Positions 17,020-26,057 of a stretch of DNA of 64,000 bases are shown piece by piece. Every line of letters starts with the position of its first letter. Within the stretch, counting starts at the first letter, position 1. Location: the NCBI RefSeq assembly GCF_001050035.1, contig NZ_CVTA01000002.1, positions 1 to 64,000 of the forward strand. Reading direction: 5' to 3'. The notes below the pieces were generated by a model. The model did not search any database. It had not been told where the DNA came from and saw nothing but the letters and a program-made list of their open reading frames with translations. Source of the stretch: Mycolicibacterium komanii (GTDB taxonomy: Bacteria > Actinomycetota > Actinomycetes > Mycobacteriales > Mycobacteriaceae). The translations under genes and the position numbers were made by a program.

Positions 17020-18126
17020 TTGTTCACAGGACGTATCGCGCGCTTCGACGCGCCCGGAAAGCCGTTCGAGATCGAAACCGTGGACTTGGCCGAGGTCGGT
17101 CCCGGCGAGATCCTGATCAGGGTCAGCAGGACCAATATCTGTGGATCGGATCTGCACGCGTGGCACGGCACCTTCGCCACCCGCGGCCTGGGGGGACAAC
17201 TTCCGACGGTGCTCGGTCACGAGATGGTGGGCGCGGTCGAAGAACTCGGTGACGGCGTCACGGCGGACTCCAACGGCGCACCTCTGGAAAAGGGCAGCCG
17301 GGTGGTGTTCCCCTACTTCTTTTCCTGCCACCGGTGCCGAAACTGCCTGGCGGGCAGGCGCAACGCGTGCCTGAACCTCGCGATGGCCATGCTCGGACGC
17401 GCCGACGCGCCGCCGTATTTCGTCGGCGGCTACGCCGACTACTTCCTGCTGCCCGCCGGGGCGGTCGTCTACACCGTGCCCGACCGGGTCAGCGACGACA
17501 TCGCTTCCGGCGCCAACTGTGCACTGTCCCAGGTGATGTACGGCCTCGAGCGCGTGGATCAGCAACTCGGTGAGACCGTCGTCGTGCAGGGCGCCGGTGC
17601 GCTGGGCCTGTACGCGGTCGCGGTGGCCAAGGCCAGGGGCGCGGGCCGGGTCATCGCCATCGACGGTGTGCCAGAACGGCTCGAGCTGGCAACCGCGTTC
17701 GGCGCCGACGCGGTGATCGACATCAACACGGCCGCCACGGTGAAGGACCGCTCGAAGATCGTCCGCGACCTGACCGACGGTTACGGCGCCGACGTCGTGG
17801 TCGAGGTTGTCGGACACCCGTCCGCAATCGACGAGGGCCTCAAGATGCTGGGCCAATTCGGCCGCTACGTGGAGATCGGCAACATCAACATTGGCAAGAC
17901 CTTCGAATTCGACCCGTCACGCTTCGTCTTCGCCAACAAGACGATGGTCGGGGTCTCGCTGTACGAACCACCGGTGCTGTCGCGGGCGCTGACCTTCCTC
18001 GAACAGCACCAGGACGCCCTCCCCCTGCACCGGCTGGCTGCAGCGCAGTATTCGCTCGACGACATCAACGAGGCGTTCGCCGCCGCCGAGCACAAGCGCG
18101 ATGTGCGCGCCAGCATCATTCCCTGA
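17020..18126 (+). CDS. zinc-dependent alcohol dehydrogenase with structural zinc lobe
   Basis: 368 residues starting with TTG, which is supported by AGAAGGGA nine bases upstream. Catalytic zinc motifs are CGSDLHAWHG near 42 and GHEM near 67; structural zinc ligands are CHRCRNCLAGRRNAC near 104-118. The coenzyme motif is GAGALGLYA. It lies 19 bp after fadD and 16 bp before the aldehyde dehydrogenase, so an alcohol to aldehyde to acid sequence is likely encoded by adjacent genes. Confidence 0.88.
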   Translation: MFTGRIARFDAPGKPFEIETVDLAEVGPGEILIRVSRTNICGSDLHAWHGTFATRGLGGQLPTVLGHEMVGAVEELGDGVTADSNGAPLEKGSRVVFPYFFSCHRCRNCLAGRRNACLNLAMAMLGRADAPPYFVGGYADYFLLPAGAVVYTVPDRVSDDIASGANCALSQVMYGLERVDQQLGETVVVQGAGALGLYAVAVAKARGAGRVIAIDGVPERLELATAFGADAVIDINTAATVKDRSKIVRDLTDGYGADVVVEVVGHPSAIDEGLKMLGQFGRYVEIGNINIGKTFEFDPSRFVFANKTMVGVSLYEPPVLSRALTFLEQHQDALPLHRLAAAQYSLDDINEAFAAAEHKRDVRASIIP

Positions 18127-18142
18127 TCCCCCAAGGAGATTC

Positions 18143-19561
18143 ATGCACGACTACACCCGCAAGACGCTGTTCATCGACGGGCAGTGGGTGACGCCGTCGG
18201 CGAGCGACGTGATCGACGTCGTCGACCCCGCCACCGAGAAGGTGATCGGCTGTGTGCCCAACGGAACGGTCGCCGACGTGGACGCGGCGGTGGCCGCGGC
18301 CCGCCGCGCCTTCGATCCGCTGATCACCCGCGCCGAGCGGGCCGACCGGCTGGCCCGGGTGATCGCCGCGATGGAGAAGCGGCTGCCCGACATCGCCGAA
18401 ACCATCAGCAAGGAGATGGGCGCGCCGCTGCGGGTGGCGCAGGGCGTTCAGACCAAGGTCCCACTGGCGGTGGCCCGCGGGTTCGCCGACGTCCTCGAGT
18501 CCTTCGAATTCGAAGAGCGCGTGGGCAACTCGTTGGTGCTGCGCGAGCCGTACGGCGTTGTCGGCGCCATCACCCCGTGGAACTACCCGCTGTACCAGGT
18601 GGTGGCCAAGGTGCTGCCCGCGATCGCCGCAGGCTGCACCGTCGTCCTCAAGCCGAGCAACGAGGCGCCGCTGTCGGTGTTCGAGTTCATCGAAGCGGTC
18701 GAAGAGGCCGGACTTCCCGACGGTGCGGTGAACCTGGTGTCGGGCCGCGGATCCGTGGTAGGCGAGCGCATCGCCTCGCATCCCGACGTCGACGTGGTGT
18801 CGTTCACCGGGTCGACCGCCGTGGGCCGGCGCGTCGCCGAACTCGCCGCCGGATCGGTGAAGAAGGTGGCCCTCGAACTCGGCGGCAAGTCCGCCAACGT
18901 CATCCTCGACGGCGGCGACCTGACCACCGCGGTGAAGGTCGGCGTGGGCAACGCGTTCCTCAACGGCGGGCAGACCTGCATGGCGTGGACCCGGATGCTG
19001 GTGCCGCAGTCACGCTACGACGAGGCCCTCGAACTGATCGAGGCCGCCGCCGCCAAGTACACGGTCGGCGACCCATCCGATCCCGGCACCCGGATCGGCC
19101 CCCTGGCCTCGGCCGCGCAGTTCGAGTCCGTGCGCGGCTTCATCGACCGCGCGCGCCGCGACGGTGCCCGCCTACTCATCGGCGGATCCGAATCGGTCCG
19201 CGACACCGGCTACTACGTCGCCCCGACCGTGTTCGCCGACGTCGACCCCGACTCCGAGCTGGGCCAGGAGGAGGTGTTCGGGCCGGTGCTCGCGGTGATC
19301 CCGTTCCGGGACGAGGACGACGCTCTCCGCATCGCCAACGGCACGCCCTACGGGCTCGCGGGCGCGGTGTGGGGTCCCGACCTCGACACCGCCATCTCGT
19401 TCGCGAAGCGCGTGCAGACCGGACAGCTCGACGTCAACGGCGGCATGTACAACCCGGTCGCGCCGTTCGGCGGGTACAAGAAGTCCGGTGTCGGCCGGGA
19501 GCTCGGCCGCGCGGGGTTCGAGGAATTCCTGCAGACCAAGTCCCTACAGTTGCCGTCATGA
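18143..19561 (+). CDS. NAD(P)-dependent aldehyde dehydrogenase
   Basis: 472 residues. The catalytic Cys279 is in NGGQTCMAW and the general base Glu245 is in LELGGKSAN; PWNYPLYQ is the conserved Asn segment and FTGSTAVGRRV the cofactor site. The ATG follows AAGGAGA at the right spacing. Its stop overlaps the ATG of the crotonase (ATGA). It would oxidise an aldehyde made by the preceding alcohol dehydrogenase to an acid for the FadD ligase. Confidence 0.92.
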   Translation: MHDYTRKTLFIDGQWVTPSASDVIDVVDPATEKVIGCVPNGTVADVDAAVAAARRAFDPLITRAERADRLARVIAAMEKRLPDIAETISKEMGAPLRVAQGVQTKVPLAVARGFADVLESFEFEERVGNSLVLREPYGVVGAITPWNYPLYQVVAKVLPAIAAGCTVVLKPSNEAPLSVFEFIEAVEEAGLPDGAVNLVSGRGSVVGERIASHPDVDVVSFTGSTAVGRRVAELAAGSVKKVALELGGKSANVILDGGDLTTAVKVGVGNAFLNGGQTCMAWTRMLVPQSRYDEALELIEAAAAKYTVGDPSDPGTRIGPLASAAQFESVRGFIDRARRDGARLLIGGSESVRDTGYYVAPTVFADVDPDSELGQEEVFGPVLAVIPFRDEDDALRIANGTPYGLAGAVWGPDLDTAISFAKRVQTGQLDVNGGMYNPVAPFGGYKKSGVGRELGRAGFEEFLQTKSLQLPS

Positions 19562-20337
19562 GCACACCGCTGAACATCGCCGCTCAGGGTGCGACACAGA
19601 CGTGGACCATCGACCTGCCCGAGGTCGGCAACGCGATCACCGACAAGGGCTTCATCTCGGCGTTCGAGGCCGCCGTCGACGCCGCCAACGCCGACATCGA
19701 CGTGCGCGCGGTGATCCTGACGGGCGAGGGCAAGATCTTTTCCGCGGGCGGCAACGTCAAGGAGATGGCCGATCGCACAGGGATGTTCGGCCTCGACGGC
19801 CTCGACCAGCGGCGTGCCTACGTCGACGGGATCCAGCGCATCCCGCGCGCACTCGGCCGCCTGGAGGTCCCGCTGATCGCCGCGGTCAACGGCCCCGCCG
19901 TGGGAGCGGGCTGCGACCTCGCGATGATGTGCGACATCCGCGTGGCCTCCGAGCGGGCGTCGTTCGCCGAGAGCTTCGTGCAGATCGGCATCATCCCGGG
20001 GGACGGTGGCACGTGGTTCCTGCCGAGGGCGATCGGCTACGAGCGCGCCGCCGAGATGACGTTCACCGGCGACCGCATCGATGCGGCCACCGCCTTGGAG
20101 TGGGGCATGGTCAGCCGCGTCGTGCCGCACGACGACCTGCTCCCGCAGGCGCTCGCGCTGGCCGACCGGATCACGAAGAACCCCGCTCACGCGCTGCGAA
20201 TGGCCAAACGCCTGCTGCAGGAGTCGCGGGCCGGCTCGCTGGATTCCACGCTGGCCATGGCCGCGGCCATGCAGCCGCTGGCCCACCGTGACCCGGAGCA
20301 CGAACAGCGCATCAGCCGATGGCGGACCGTCCCGTGA
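19558..20337 (+). CDS. enoyl-CoA hydratase/isomerase family (crotonase) protein
   Basis: 259 residues. The CoA-binding FSAGGNVKEM and the oxyanion-hole GPAVGAGCDLAMMCD segments are clear. By alignment from memory with rat enoyl-CoA hydratase, the two catalytic glutamates are replaced: the first by Asp in GAGCD and the second by Phe in FAESFVQIG. Instead it has PGDGGTWFL, seen in several mycobacterial EchA paralogues. It may therefore be an isomerase, hydrolase or retro-aldol enzyme rather than a normal hydratase. It is coupled to the aldehyde dehydrogenase and to the acyl-CoA dehydrogenase pair. Confidence 0.88.
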   Translation: MSTPLNIAAQGATQTWTIDLPEVGNAITDKGFISAFEAAVDAANADIDVRAVILTGEGKIFSAGGNVKEMADRTGMFGLDGLDQRRAYVDGIQRIPRALGRLEVPLIAAVNGPAVGAGCDLAMMCDIRVASERASFAESFVQIGIIPGDGGTWFLPRAIGYERAAEMTFTGDRIDAATALEWGMVSRVVPHDDLLPQALALADRITKNPAHALRMAKRLLQESRAGSLDSTLAMAAAMQPLAHRDPEHEQRISRWRTVP

Positions 20338-21479
20338 CGCTCCCCCGCCTGGTGCCCTCGGCGGCCGTCGACGCCGCTGCCACCGCAGCCCTGCGAGCCG
20401 AGGTACGTGAATTCCTCGCCGAGCAGCGTGCCGCGGGCGCCTTCACGCCGTCGGTCGACGCGTGGCTGACGGGATGGGACGAGGAGTTCACCAAAGCGCT
20501 TGCCGCACAGGGTTATCTCGGGATGACCGTGCCGGTCGAGTACGGCGGGCACGGACGCTCCTTCGTCGAACGGTTCGCGGTGACCGAGGAACTGCTCGCC
20601 GCGGGCGCACCGGTCGCGGCGCACTGGATCGCCGACCGGCAGATCGTGCCGTCGCTGCTCAAGTACGGCACGGAAGTGCAGAAGAGGGAGTTCCTTCCGC
20701 GGATCGTGCGCGGCGAGTGCTTCTTCGGCATCGGCATGAGCGAACCCGATTCCGGCTCCGATCTCGCGAGCGTGCGCACCAAGGCGGTCCAGGTGGACGG
20801 CGGCTGGTCACTCACGGGGACGAAGGTGTGGACCTCGGGGGCGCACTACGCGCATGCGTTCATCGCGTTGGCCCGCACTGCGCCCGTCGATCCGGACAAC
20901 CGCCACGCCGGGTTGAGTCAGTTCATCGTCGACCTGCGCGGACCGGGTGTGCACATCCGGCCCGTCGTCTCGATGAACGGCGCACACCACTTCAACGAGG
21001 TGATCCTCGACGGCGCCTTCGTGCCCGACGACATGGTGTTCGGTGAGATCGGTGCGGGCTGGCGCCAGGTCACCTCGGAGCTGGCCTTCGAGCGCAGTGG
21101 ACCCGAACGGTTCCTGTCCACCTTCGTGTTGTTGCGGACGTGCGGCGAAATGATGGCCGCACAAGAACTTTCGCGGGATGCCGGACTCGGCCGCCTCGTC
21201 GCCAGAACCGCCGGACTGCACCAGATGTCGACCGCCGTCGCAGGCGCACTGGAGCGGCGCGAGCCCGCCGATGTGCCCGCGGCGGTGGTCAAGGTCCTCG
21301 GCACCACCACCGAGGGCGACATCGCCGACTTCGCCGACACGCTGACCGACGCGACCACGGATCCCGATCTCGCCGAACTGGTTTCGAGAGCCGTGGATCA
21401 GCGCCCCGGCTTCACGCTGCGCGGCGGCACCAACGAGGTGTTGCGCGGCGTGATCGCACGAGGGTTGGGGCTGCGGTGA
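20334..21479 (+). CDS. acyl-CoA dehydrogenase, catalytic-type subunit
   Basis: 381 residues from the GTG at 20334, which overlaps the crotonase stop as GTGA; an ATG at 20319 would add five residues. The flavin segment GIGMSEPDSGSDLASVRTKA and the substrate segment SGAHYAHAFIALART are typical FadE features; the C-terminus LRGGTNEVLRGVIARGLGLR ends the fold. The next gene encodes a shorter paralogue. Adjacent unequal FadE genes in steroid clusters encode alpha2-beta2 heterotetramers, so these two probably form one enzyme for an acyl chain on a steroid nucleus or ring remnant. Confidence 0.88.
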   Translation: MTLPRLVPSAAVDAAATAALRAEVREFLAEQRAAGAFTPSVDAWLTGWDEEFTKALAAQGYLGMTVPVEYGGHGRSFVERFAVTEELLAAGAPVAAHWIADRQIVPSLLKYGTEVQKREFLPRIVRGECFFGIGMSEPDSGSDLASVRTKAVQVDGGWSLTGTKVWTSGAHYAHAFIALARTAPVDPDNRHAGLSQFIVDLRGPGVHIRPVVSMNGAHHFNEVILDGAFVPDDMVFGEIGAGWRQVTSELAFERSGPERFLSTFVLLRTCGEMMAAQELSRDAGLGRLVARTAGLHQMSTAVAGALERREPADVPAAVVKVLGTTTEGDIADFADTLTDATTDPDLAELVSRAVDQRPGFTLRGGTNEVLRGVIARGLGLR

Positions 21480-22486
21480 CCGTCGATCCGGCGCTCGTCG
21501 AGATGATGGACGCGGTCTTCACCGAGTACCGCGACGCCCACCCGCCTGCGGAGGCCGTCGAACGGGATACCGAGTTGTGGCGGCGCCTCGACGATCTGGG
21601 CCTGGTCCGCCTGACCGGCGCCGAGGAGGCGGGCGGCAGCGGAGCGGGCTGGTTCGAGGCCGCCGAACTGCTGGCGGCCGCCGCCCGCAACGCGGTGCGA
21701 ACACCGTTGGCCGAACACGACCTACTGGCGTGCTGGCTGCTCGAGGCGAACGGGATGGGCAGCGACGACGCGGTGCGCACGGTGTGCATCCTCGGCGACG
21801 ACGGAACCGCCGGCGGCGTCCCCTGGGCCGCGGCCAGCGACCGGGTGGTCGTTGTCTGGCGCGACGGCGACGACCACCGCGTCGCCGATGTCGACGCCGC
21901 CGCGCTCTCGATCACGGCCGGCAGCAACCTGATCGGTGAGCCCCGCGACGCCGTCTCGGTCGACGTCGCGGCGCTCGACGGCGTCCCGGTGACCTCCGAT
22001 TTGGTGGCCGAATTGTGGCTGAGAGCCGCGATGGTGCGGGCGATCCAGGTGTGCGCGGCGCTCGACCGGATCGTCGCGTCGTCGATCGAACACGCCGCGT
22101 CGCGAATCCAGTTCGGCCGGCCGTTATCTCGCTTCCAGGCTGTCCAGCACCTGATCGCCGACCTGGCCGCCGAGGCGGCGCTGGCGCGGGCGGCGACCGA
22201 GGGCGCACTGACGACGGCCGTCACGAGCGGCTGGTCGACGGACAACCTCGCCTTCCGCGTCGCGGCGGCACGCTCGTGCGTTGGTCATGCCACGTCGGTC
22301 GTGGTGCGCAACGCCCACCAGGTGCACGGCGCGATCGGTACCACCTTCGAACACCGGTTGCACGAGTTCACCCGCGCGGCACTGGCGTGGCGATCCGAAT
22401 TCGGAACGGTGCGCTACTGGGACGAACAGGTCACCGACGCCACGCTGGCCGCCGGGGCCGACGTGTGGAGCCTGATCGTCGACTGA
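21476..22486 (+). CDS. acyl-CoA dehydrogenase, partner subunit
   Basis: 336 residues, GTG start overlapping the stop of the first subunit (GTGA). The N-terminal domain is eroded: no DSGSD flavin motif is seen. The C-terminal domain keeps RIQFGRPLSRFQAVQHLIADLAAE and HQVHGAIGTTFEHRLHEFTRAAL. This resembles the beta-type subunit of mycobacterial heteromeric steroid acyl-CoA dehydrogenases. It ends the fadD operon; the next gene has its own palindrome and promoter. Confidence 0.87.
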   Translation: MTVDPALVEMMDAVFTEYRDAHPPAEAVERDTELWRRLDDLGLVRLTGAEEAGGSGAGWFEAAELLAAAARNAVRTPLAEHDLLACWLLEANGMGSDDAVRTVCILGDDGTAGGVPWAAASDRVVVVWRDGDDHRVADVDAAALSITAGSNLIGEPRDAVSVDVAALDGVPVTSDLVAELWLRAAMVRAIQVCAALDRIVASSIEHAASRIQFGRPLSRFQAVQHLIADLAAEAALARAATEGALTTAVTSGWSTDNLAFRVAAARSCVGHATSVVVRNAHQVHGAIGTTFEHRLHEFTRAALAWRSEFGTVRYWDEQVTDATLAAGADVWSLIVD

Positions 22487-22506
22487 ACCGGCTGCCGGGC
22501 GCGCGG

Positions 22507-22525
22507 TGTTCCACTGACCGGGCAT
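22507..22525. promoter_or_regulatory. 19-bp palindromic operator, site 6 (SnoaL-SDR-esterase operon)
   Basis: TGTTCCA-CTGAC-CGGGCAT lies 41 bp before the ATG of the SnoaL-like gene. A weak -10, TTGACT at 22554-22559, is 28 bp downstream of the box and seven bases before the ATG, the same geometry as the other sites. Confidence 0.62.
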
Positions 22526-22566
22526 CGTCGCGCCACGTCGCGGTCGGCGACGGTTGACTCGCACCC

Positions 22567-23055
22567 ATGAGCAACGAGATCACGCTGTCCGAGGTCCAGG
22601 AGTTCATCGCCGCCTTCTGGTACCACTACGACCAGGGGCACTTCGCCGAACTCGGGGCCCGGCTCGGCGACGAGATGGAGTACCTGAGCCGATCCGATTC
22701 CGGGAACTGCCCGTTCGAGGACCTGCTGGCCGCCGAGTTGCACGGCAAGGACGAGACGTTGGCGTGGTTGACCCAGCACCGCAACGAGAATCCCTACCCG
22801 CTGCGCCACCACGCCACCAACGTCTTCCGCACCGGCGTCGACGGGGACGTCACCACCGCACGCTTCTACCTGTACGTGAACCAGGTGACCAACAACGTCC
22901 CGTTTGACGTCTCCAGCGGTGTGGTCGACGTCGGCATCCGCCGCGCCGGCGACGGCCTGGTGTTCACGTCGATGACCGTGATCCTCGACGCCGAGGACTC
23001 CGTCACGTTCTCCGAGCACGCCGCCAAGACCGCCACCGCCTCGACCGCTTCGTAA
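22567..23055 (+). CDS. SnoaL/NTF2-like protein
   Basis: 162 residues. EVQEFIAAFWYHYDQGHFAELGARLGDEMEYLSR opens the cone fold; NPYPLRHHATNVF and TTARFYLYVNQVTNN supply the central beta-sheet. The family includes delta-5-3-ketosteroid isomerase, polyketide cyclases and small subunits of ring dioxygenases, so an isomerase or accessory role in steroid catabolism is possible but not shown. The last 12 residues (Ala/Thr/Ser-rich) are probably a flexible tail. First gene of an SDR and esterase operon under operator site 6, likely leaderless. Confidence 0.78.
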   Translation: MSNEITLSEVQEFIAAFWYHYDQGHFAELGARLGDEMEYLSRSDSGNCPFEDLLAAELHGKDETLAWLTQHRNENPYPLRHHATNVFRTGVDGDVTTARFYLYVNQVTNNVPFDVSSGVVDVGIRRAGDGLVFTSMTVILDAEDSVTFSEHAAKTATASTAS

Positions 23056-23058
23056 CGC

Positions 23059-23910
23059 GTGGACGCACGCGCGACCTTCGGCGACGGTGTCGCGGTCATC
23101 ACCGGCGCCGGCAACGGGATAGGCGCGGGGCTGGCACGCCATGCCGCCGCGCTGGGCATGACCGTCGTACTGGTCGACATCGACGCCTCGGCGATCGCAG
23201 CGCTCCGCGACGAGCTCGCGGGCTCGGTGGACCTGGTGTGCGATGTGCGTGATCCCGACGCGCTCGAAAGAATTGCCGCACAGGTCTACTCCGACATCGG
23301 CCCGGTACGGCTGCTGGTCAACAACGCCGGCGTCGAGCAGTTCGGATACCTTTGGGACACGCCCGTCGCCAACTGGGACCGGCTGGTGGACATCAACGTC
23401 AACGGCGTGTTCTACGGAATCCGCGCATTCCTCCCGCGCATGATCGCCGCGGACACTCCGTCGTGGGTGTGGAACCTGTCGTCGATCGGCGGAGTCGCCG
23501 TCGTGCCGCTGCAGGCGCCCTACATCATGAGCAAGCACGCGGTGCTGGCGCTGACCGAATGCCTTCGCCTCGAGGTGGAAGCGGCCGGCCACGCCGACCG
23601 GATCCACGTTCAGGCGGTGCTGCCCGGCGCGGTGAGGTCGAACATCTTCGAGGCCGCCGGCGGCGTCGACGACGGCGATGTCGGGGCCGCCGAGGCCCAG
23701 CGGATCGCGATGCTGGACATCAAGGCCGAGGCGATGGATCCGGTCGAAGCGGCGCGGGTGGTGTTCGAGCAGGCCGCGGCCGGTGAGTTCTATCTGCTCA
23801 CCCAACCCGAGTACGTCGGCAACGCCATGGCGGAGCGCGCCGAGATCCTGGCGTCGCGCCGGGCACCGGTGCTGCGCACCAAGCGTCGATTCGACCCGTC
23901 GCGCCAATGA
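23059..23910 (+). CDS. short-chain dehydrogenase/reductase
   Basis: 283 residues, GTG start three bases after the SnoaL-like stop. TGAGNGIG at 15-22 is the cofactor motif, NNAG near 90, a Ser in NLSSIGG and YIMSK as Tyr-x3-Lys. The C-terminal extension after the catalytic domain (ILASRRAPVLRTKRRFDP) is basic. Its stop overlaps the ATG of the next esterase. A hydroxysteroid dehydrogenase role is plausible from context. Confidence 0.87.
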   Translation: MDARATFGDGVAVITGAGNGIGAGLARHAAALGMTVVLVDIDASAIAALRDELAGSVDLVCDVRDPDALERIAAQVYSDIGPVRLLVNNAGVEQFGYLWDTPVANWDRLVDINVNGVFYGIRAFLPRMIAADTPSWVWNLSSIGGVAVVPLQAPYIMSKHAVLALTECLRLEVEAAGHADRIHVQAVLPGAVRSNIFEAAGGVDDGDVGAAEAQRIAMLDIKAEAMDPVEAARVVFEQAAAGEFYLLTQPEYVGNAMAERAEILASRRAPVLRTKRRFDPSRQ

Positions 23911-24860
23911 CTATATCGAAACAAGATGTCCCGCAACTGGATCCGGACGCGGCCGCGCGGGCCGCCCAGTTCGGGGGCCTACCGCCGATGCGGGAGCGCG
24001 GGCTCGACGCCGTGCGCGAAGCCTTGGAAACCGCGCCGCTGCCGGAGATGCCCGAGATGGCCGAGATGGCCGATGTCGAGGATCGGATCATCGAGGGCCC
24101 TGTCGGAGAGATTTCGCTGCGCATCTACCGACCGTCGACCGACAGCGACGCGCCGGCGGTCGTCTACTTCCACGGTGGCGGGATGGTTCTGGGCTCGAAC
24201 CACTCGTTCGAACCGTTGGCGCGCAACCTCGCTCACCACTCCGACGCCACGGTGGTGTCCGTCGATTACCACCTGGCTCCCGAAGCGGCGCCTCCGGCCC
24301 AGTTCGACGACGCCTACGCCGCAACCTGTTGGGTGGCCGCCCATGCCGACGATCTGCGCATCGACAGCACCCGGGTCGCGGTGGCGGGCGACAGCGCCGG
24401 GGGCACCCTGGCCGCCGGCGTCGCATTGGCCGCCCGCGACCGCGGTGGCCCAACTCTATTCGCTCAGGTGCTGATGTATCCGGGCGTCGACAAGGATCTC
24501 GACGTCCCGTCGATCCGGGCCATGCCCGAGGCCCCGATGCTCGCCCTCGTCGACATCGAATACATGCACGAGCTGGCGGACGGCCCCGACCACCCGTACA
24601 CGATTCCCGCACGCGCACAGGATCTGTCGGGTCTGCCGCAGGCGGTCGTCGTGACGGCCGAAGCCGATCCGATCCGCGACTGGGGTGAGCGCTACGCGGA
24701 CCGGTTACGTGACGCCGGAGTACAGACGACGGTGACCCGCTACCCCGGCATCTACCACGGGTTCCTGATGCGTTCGGAGGCGACGGCGCGCGGGCGCCTG
24801 GCGGTAGCCGAGATCGGCGCGCTGTTGCGTGCGAAGTTCGCCAATCCGCTGCCCTTTTGA
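23907..24860 (+). CDS. alpha/beta hydrolase, HSL-type esterase
   Basis: 317 residues, coupled to the SDR by ATGA. HGGG at 89-92, nucleophile Ser163 in GDSAGGT, Asp expected in AEADPIRDWGE and His in GIYHGF. The N-terminal 60 residues carry a Pro/Met/Glu repeat (PEMPEMAEMAD). It may open lactones produced by the island's Baeyer-Villiger enzymes. Confidence 0.87.
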   Translation: MTISKQDVPQLDPDAAARAAQFGGLPPMRERGLDAVREALETAPLPEMPEMAEMADVEDRIIEGPVGEISLRIYRPSTDSDAPAVVYFHGGGMVLGSNHSFEPLARNLAHHSDATVVSVDYHLAPEAAPPAQFDDAYAATCWVAAHADDLRIDSTRVAVAGDSAGGTLAAGVALAARDRGGPTLFAQVLMYPGVDKDLDVPSIRAMPEAPMLALVDIEYMHELADGPDHPYTIPARAQDLSGLPQAVVVTAEADPIRDWGERYADRLRDAGVQTTVTRYPGIYHGFLMRSEATARGRLAVAEIGALLRAKFANPLPF

Positions 24861-24875
24861 TCGAGCGGAAACAGA

Positions 24876-24894
24876 TGTCCCGATGACCGGACAG
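24876..24894. promoter_or_regulatory. 19-bp palindromic operator, site 7 (24977 gene)
   Basis: TGTCCCG-ATGAC-CGGACAG has a perfect left half; the right half is one G short of the consensus. CAGAAT at 24923-24928, 28 bp downstream, fits a -10. The ATG is 82 bp away and has an AGGAGAG ribosome-binding site, so this transcript has a leader. Confidence 0.66.
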
Positions 24895-24976
24895 GCACGC
24901 GGCCACTTGCTGGCCGCGGCACCAGAATTGGCCAAGCGACCGGCATGAGATGCCGACCTCGAGAGTAGGAGAGAAC

Positions 24977-26053
24977 ATGCTCACCCAAGAGCAGCGGATG
25001 GAGTTGTCCGACGTCCTGCGGCCCGCCTCACCGCCCCGCGAGATCGACAACCTCTATACCGACGACCAGCGGGAGCGCCTCCTCGACGTGGTGCGCACCC
25101 AGGGTCCGTGGAAGCTGATCATCGCCCAGCACTTCGCGTCGGCCGAAGAACTGATGGCCACCATGAGCGGGTTGTTCCCCGAGGGCTTCACCCCCTCGCT
25201 GGACCTGTTCCTCACCGCGACGTTCCGCGGTTATCTGGCCAACTACGGCACGGTGCTCTACCCCGAGCTGCACGACTGCTTCTACAACCAGCGGTTCGTC
25301 GAGTACGCCAAGAGCTACTGGAACGCCGAGTACGCCAAGCCCGAGATGATGCTGTTCAACATCAACGGCCCCTGCGCCAACCGCGATCCCGGCCACCTGG
25401 ACTCCCCCAGCTTCCGCGGCGTGCGCCACGAGAACGCTCCCACCTGGCTGACCAGCGTGATGGGCAAGTCGGGGCTGTTCCGCGACTACCTCATCAAGAT
25501 GGCTCAGGTCATCACGTGGTTCTCGCTCGATGAGGGCAGCGGCTTCACCTACTGGCCCGAGGGACCCCTCAAGCCGCCGAAACGCCTGCTGCCGCCGGTC
25601 TACAACCGCGGTGTGCTCGTGCAGAACGAGATGATGGTGCACCGCGGCGAGGCCAACGGGCCGCTCGATCAACAGACCCCGGCCGGACTGGCGTTCGACA
25701 CGGTGTTCACCGGAGATCCGTCCGACCGCGACTTCTGGCTGCTCAAGAACGGCGACGACGTGATCGCCCGCCATCACACCGACGAACTGCGGTTCCTGGT
25801 GCACTGGTCGGCGGAGGTGTTCACCGACTTCGACGAGCTCAAGAAGAACATGGACGGCAGCGACGATCTGACCATCGACAAGGCGATCGACATGCTCGTC
25901 GACGATGTGCACTCCAAGGGCATCAAGCTCGACGTGCCGAGTGAGCCGCTGCACGATCCGGAGTTCATCTCGGCGCTGAACGCGGTCTACGACCTCGGCG
26001 GGCCGGCGGAGTACCCGCAGGAAGCTCCCCTGTCGGCATTCCAGCTGACCTAG
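24977..26053 (+). CDS. protein of unknown function with an HxD...H metal-site pattern
   Basis: 358 residues, start supported by AGGAGAG seven bases before the ATG. I do not recognise a named family. Visible features: aromatic-rich core, PGHLD with His140-x-Asp142, WFSLDEGSGFTYWPEG near 181-196 and NEMMVHRGEANGP with His222 and Arg223. HxD followed about 80 residues later by His and Arg is the facial-triad pattern of Fe(II)/2-oxoglutarate oxygenases such as phytanoyl-CoA dioxygenase relatives, so a non-heme iron oxygenase is a reasonable guess. Single gene under operator site 7, 50 bp from the convergent kshA operon end. Could also be a steroid-binding or accessory protein. Confidence 0.7.
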   Translation: MLTQEQRMELSDVLRPASPPREIDNLYTDDQRERLLDVVRTQGPWKLIIAQHFASAEELMATMSGLFPEGFTPSLDLFLTATFRGYLANYGTVLYPELHDCFYNQRFVEYAKSYWNAEYAKPEMMLFNINGPCANRDPGHLDSPSFRGVRHENAPTWLTSVMGKSGLFRDYLIKMAQVITWFSLDEGSGFTYWPEGPLKPPKRLLPPVYNRGVLVQNEMMVHRGEANGPLDQQTPAGLAFDTVFTGDPSDRDFWLLKNGDDVIARHHTDELRFLVHWSAEVFTDFDELKKNMDGSDDLTIDKAIDMLVDDVHSKGIKLDVPSEPLHDPEFISALNAVYDLGGPAEYPQEAPLSAFQLT

Positions 26054-26057
26054 TGGC

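Noticed and set aside
18184..19557. A long rightward frame joined upstream of the crotonase
   Set aside because: Its upstream part is Arg-rich shadow of the aldehyde dehydrogenase; only the part from the ATG at 19558 is real.
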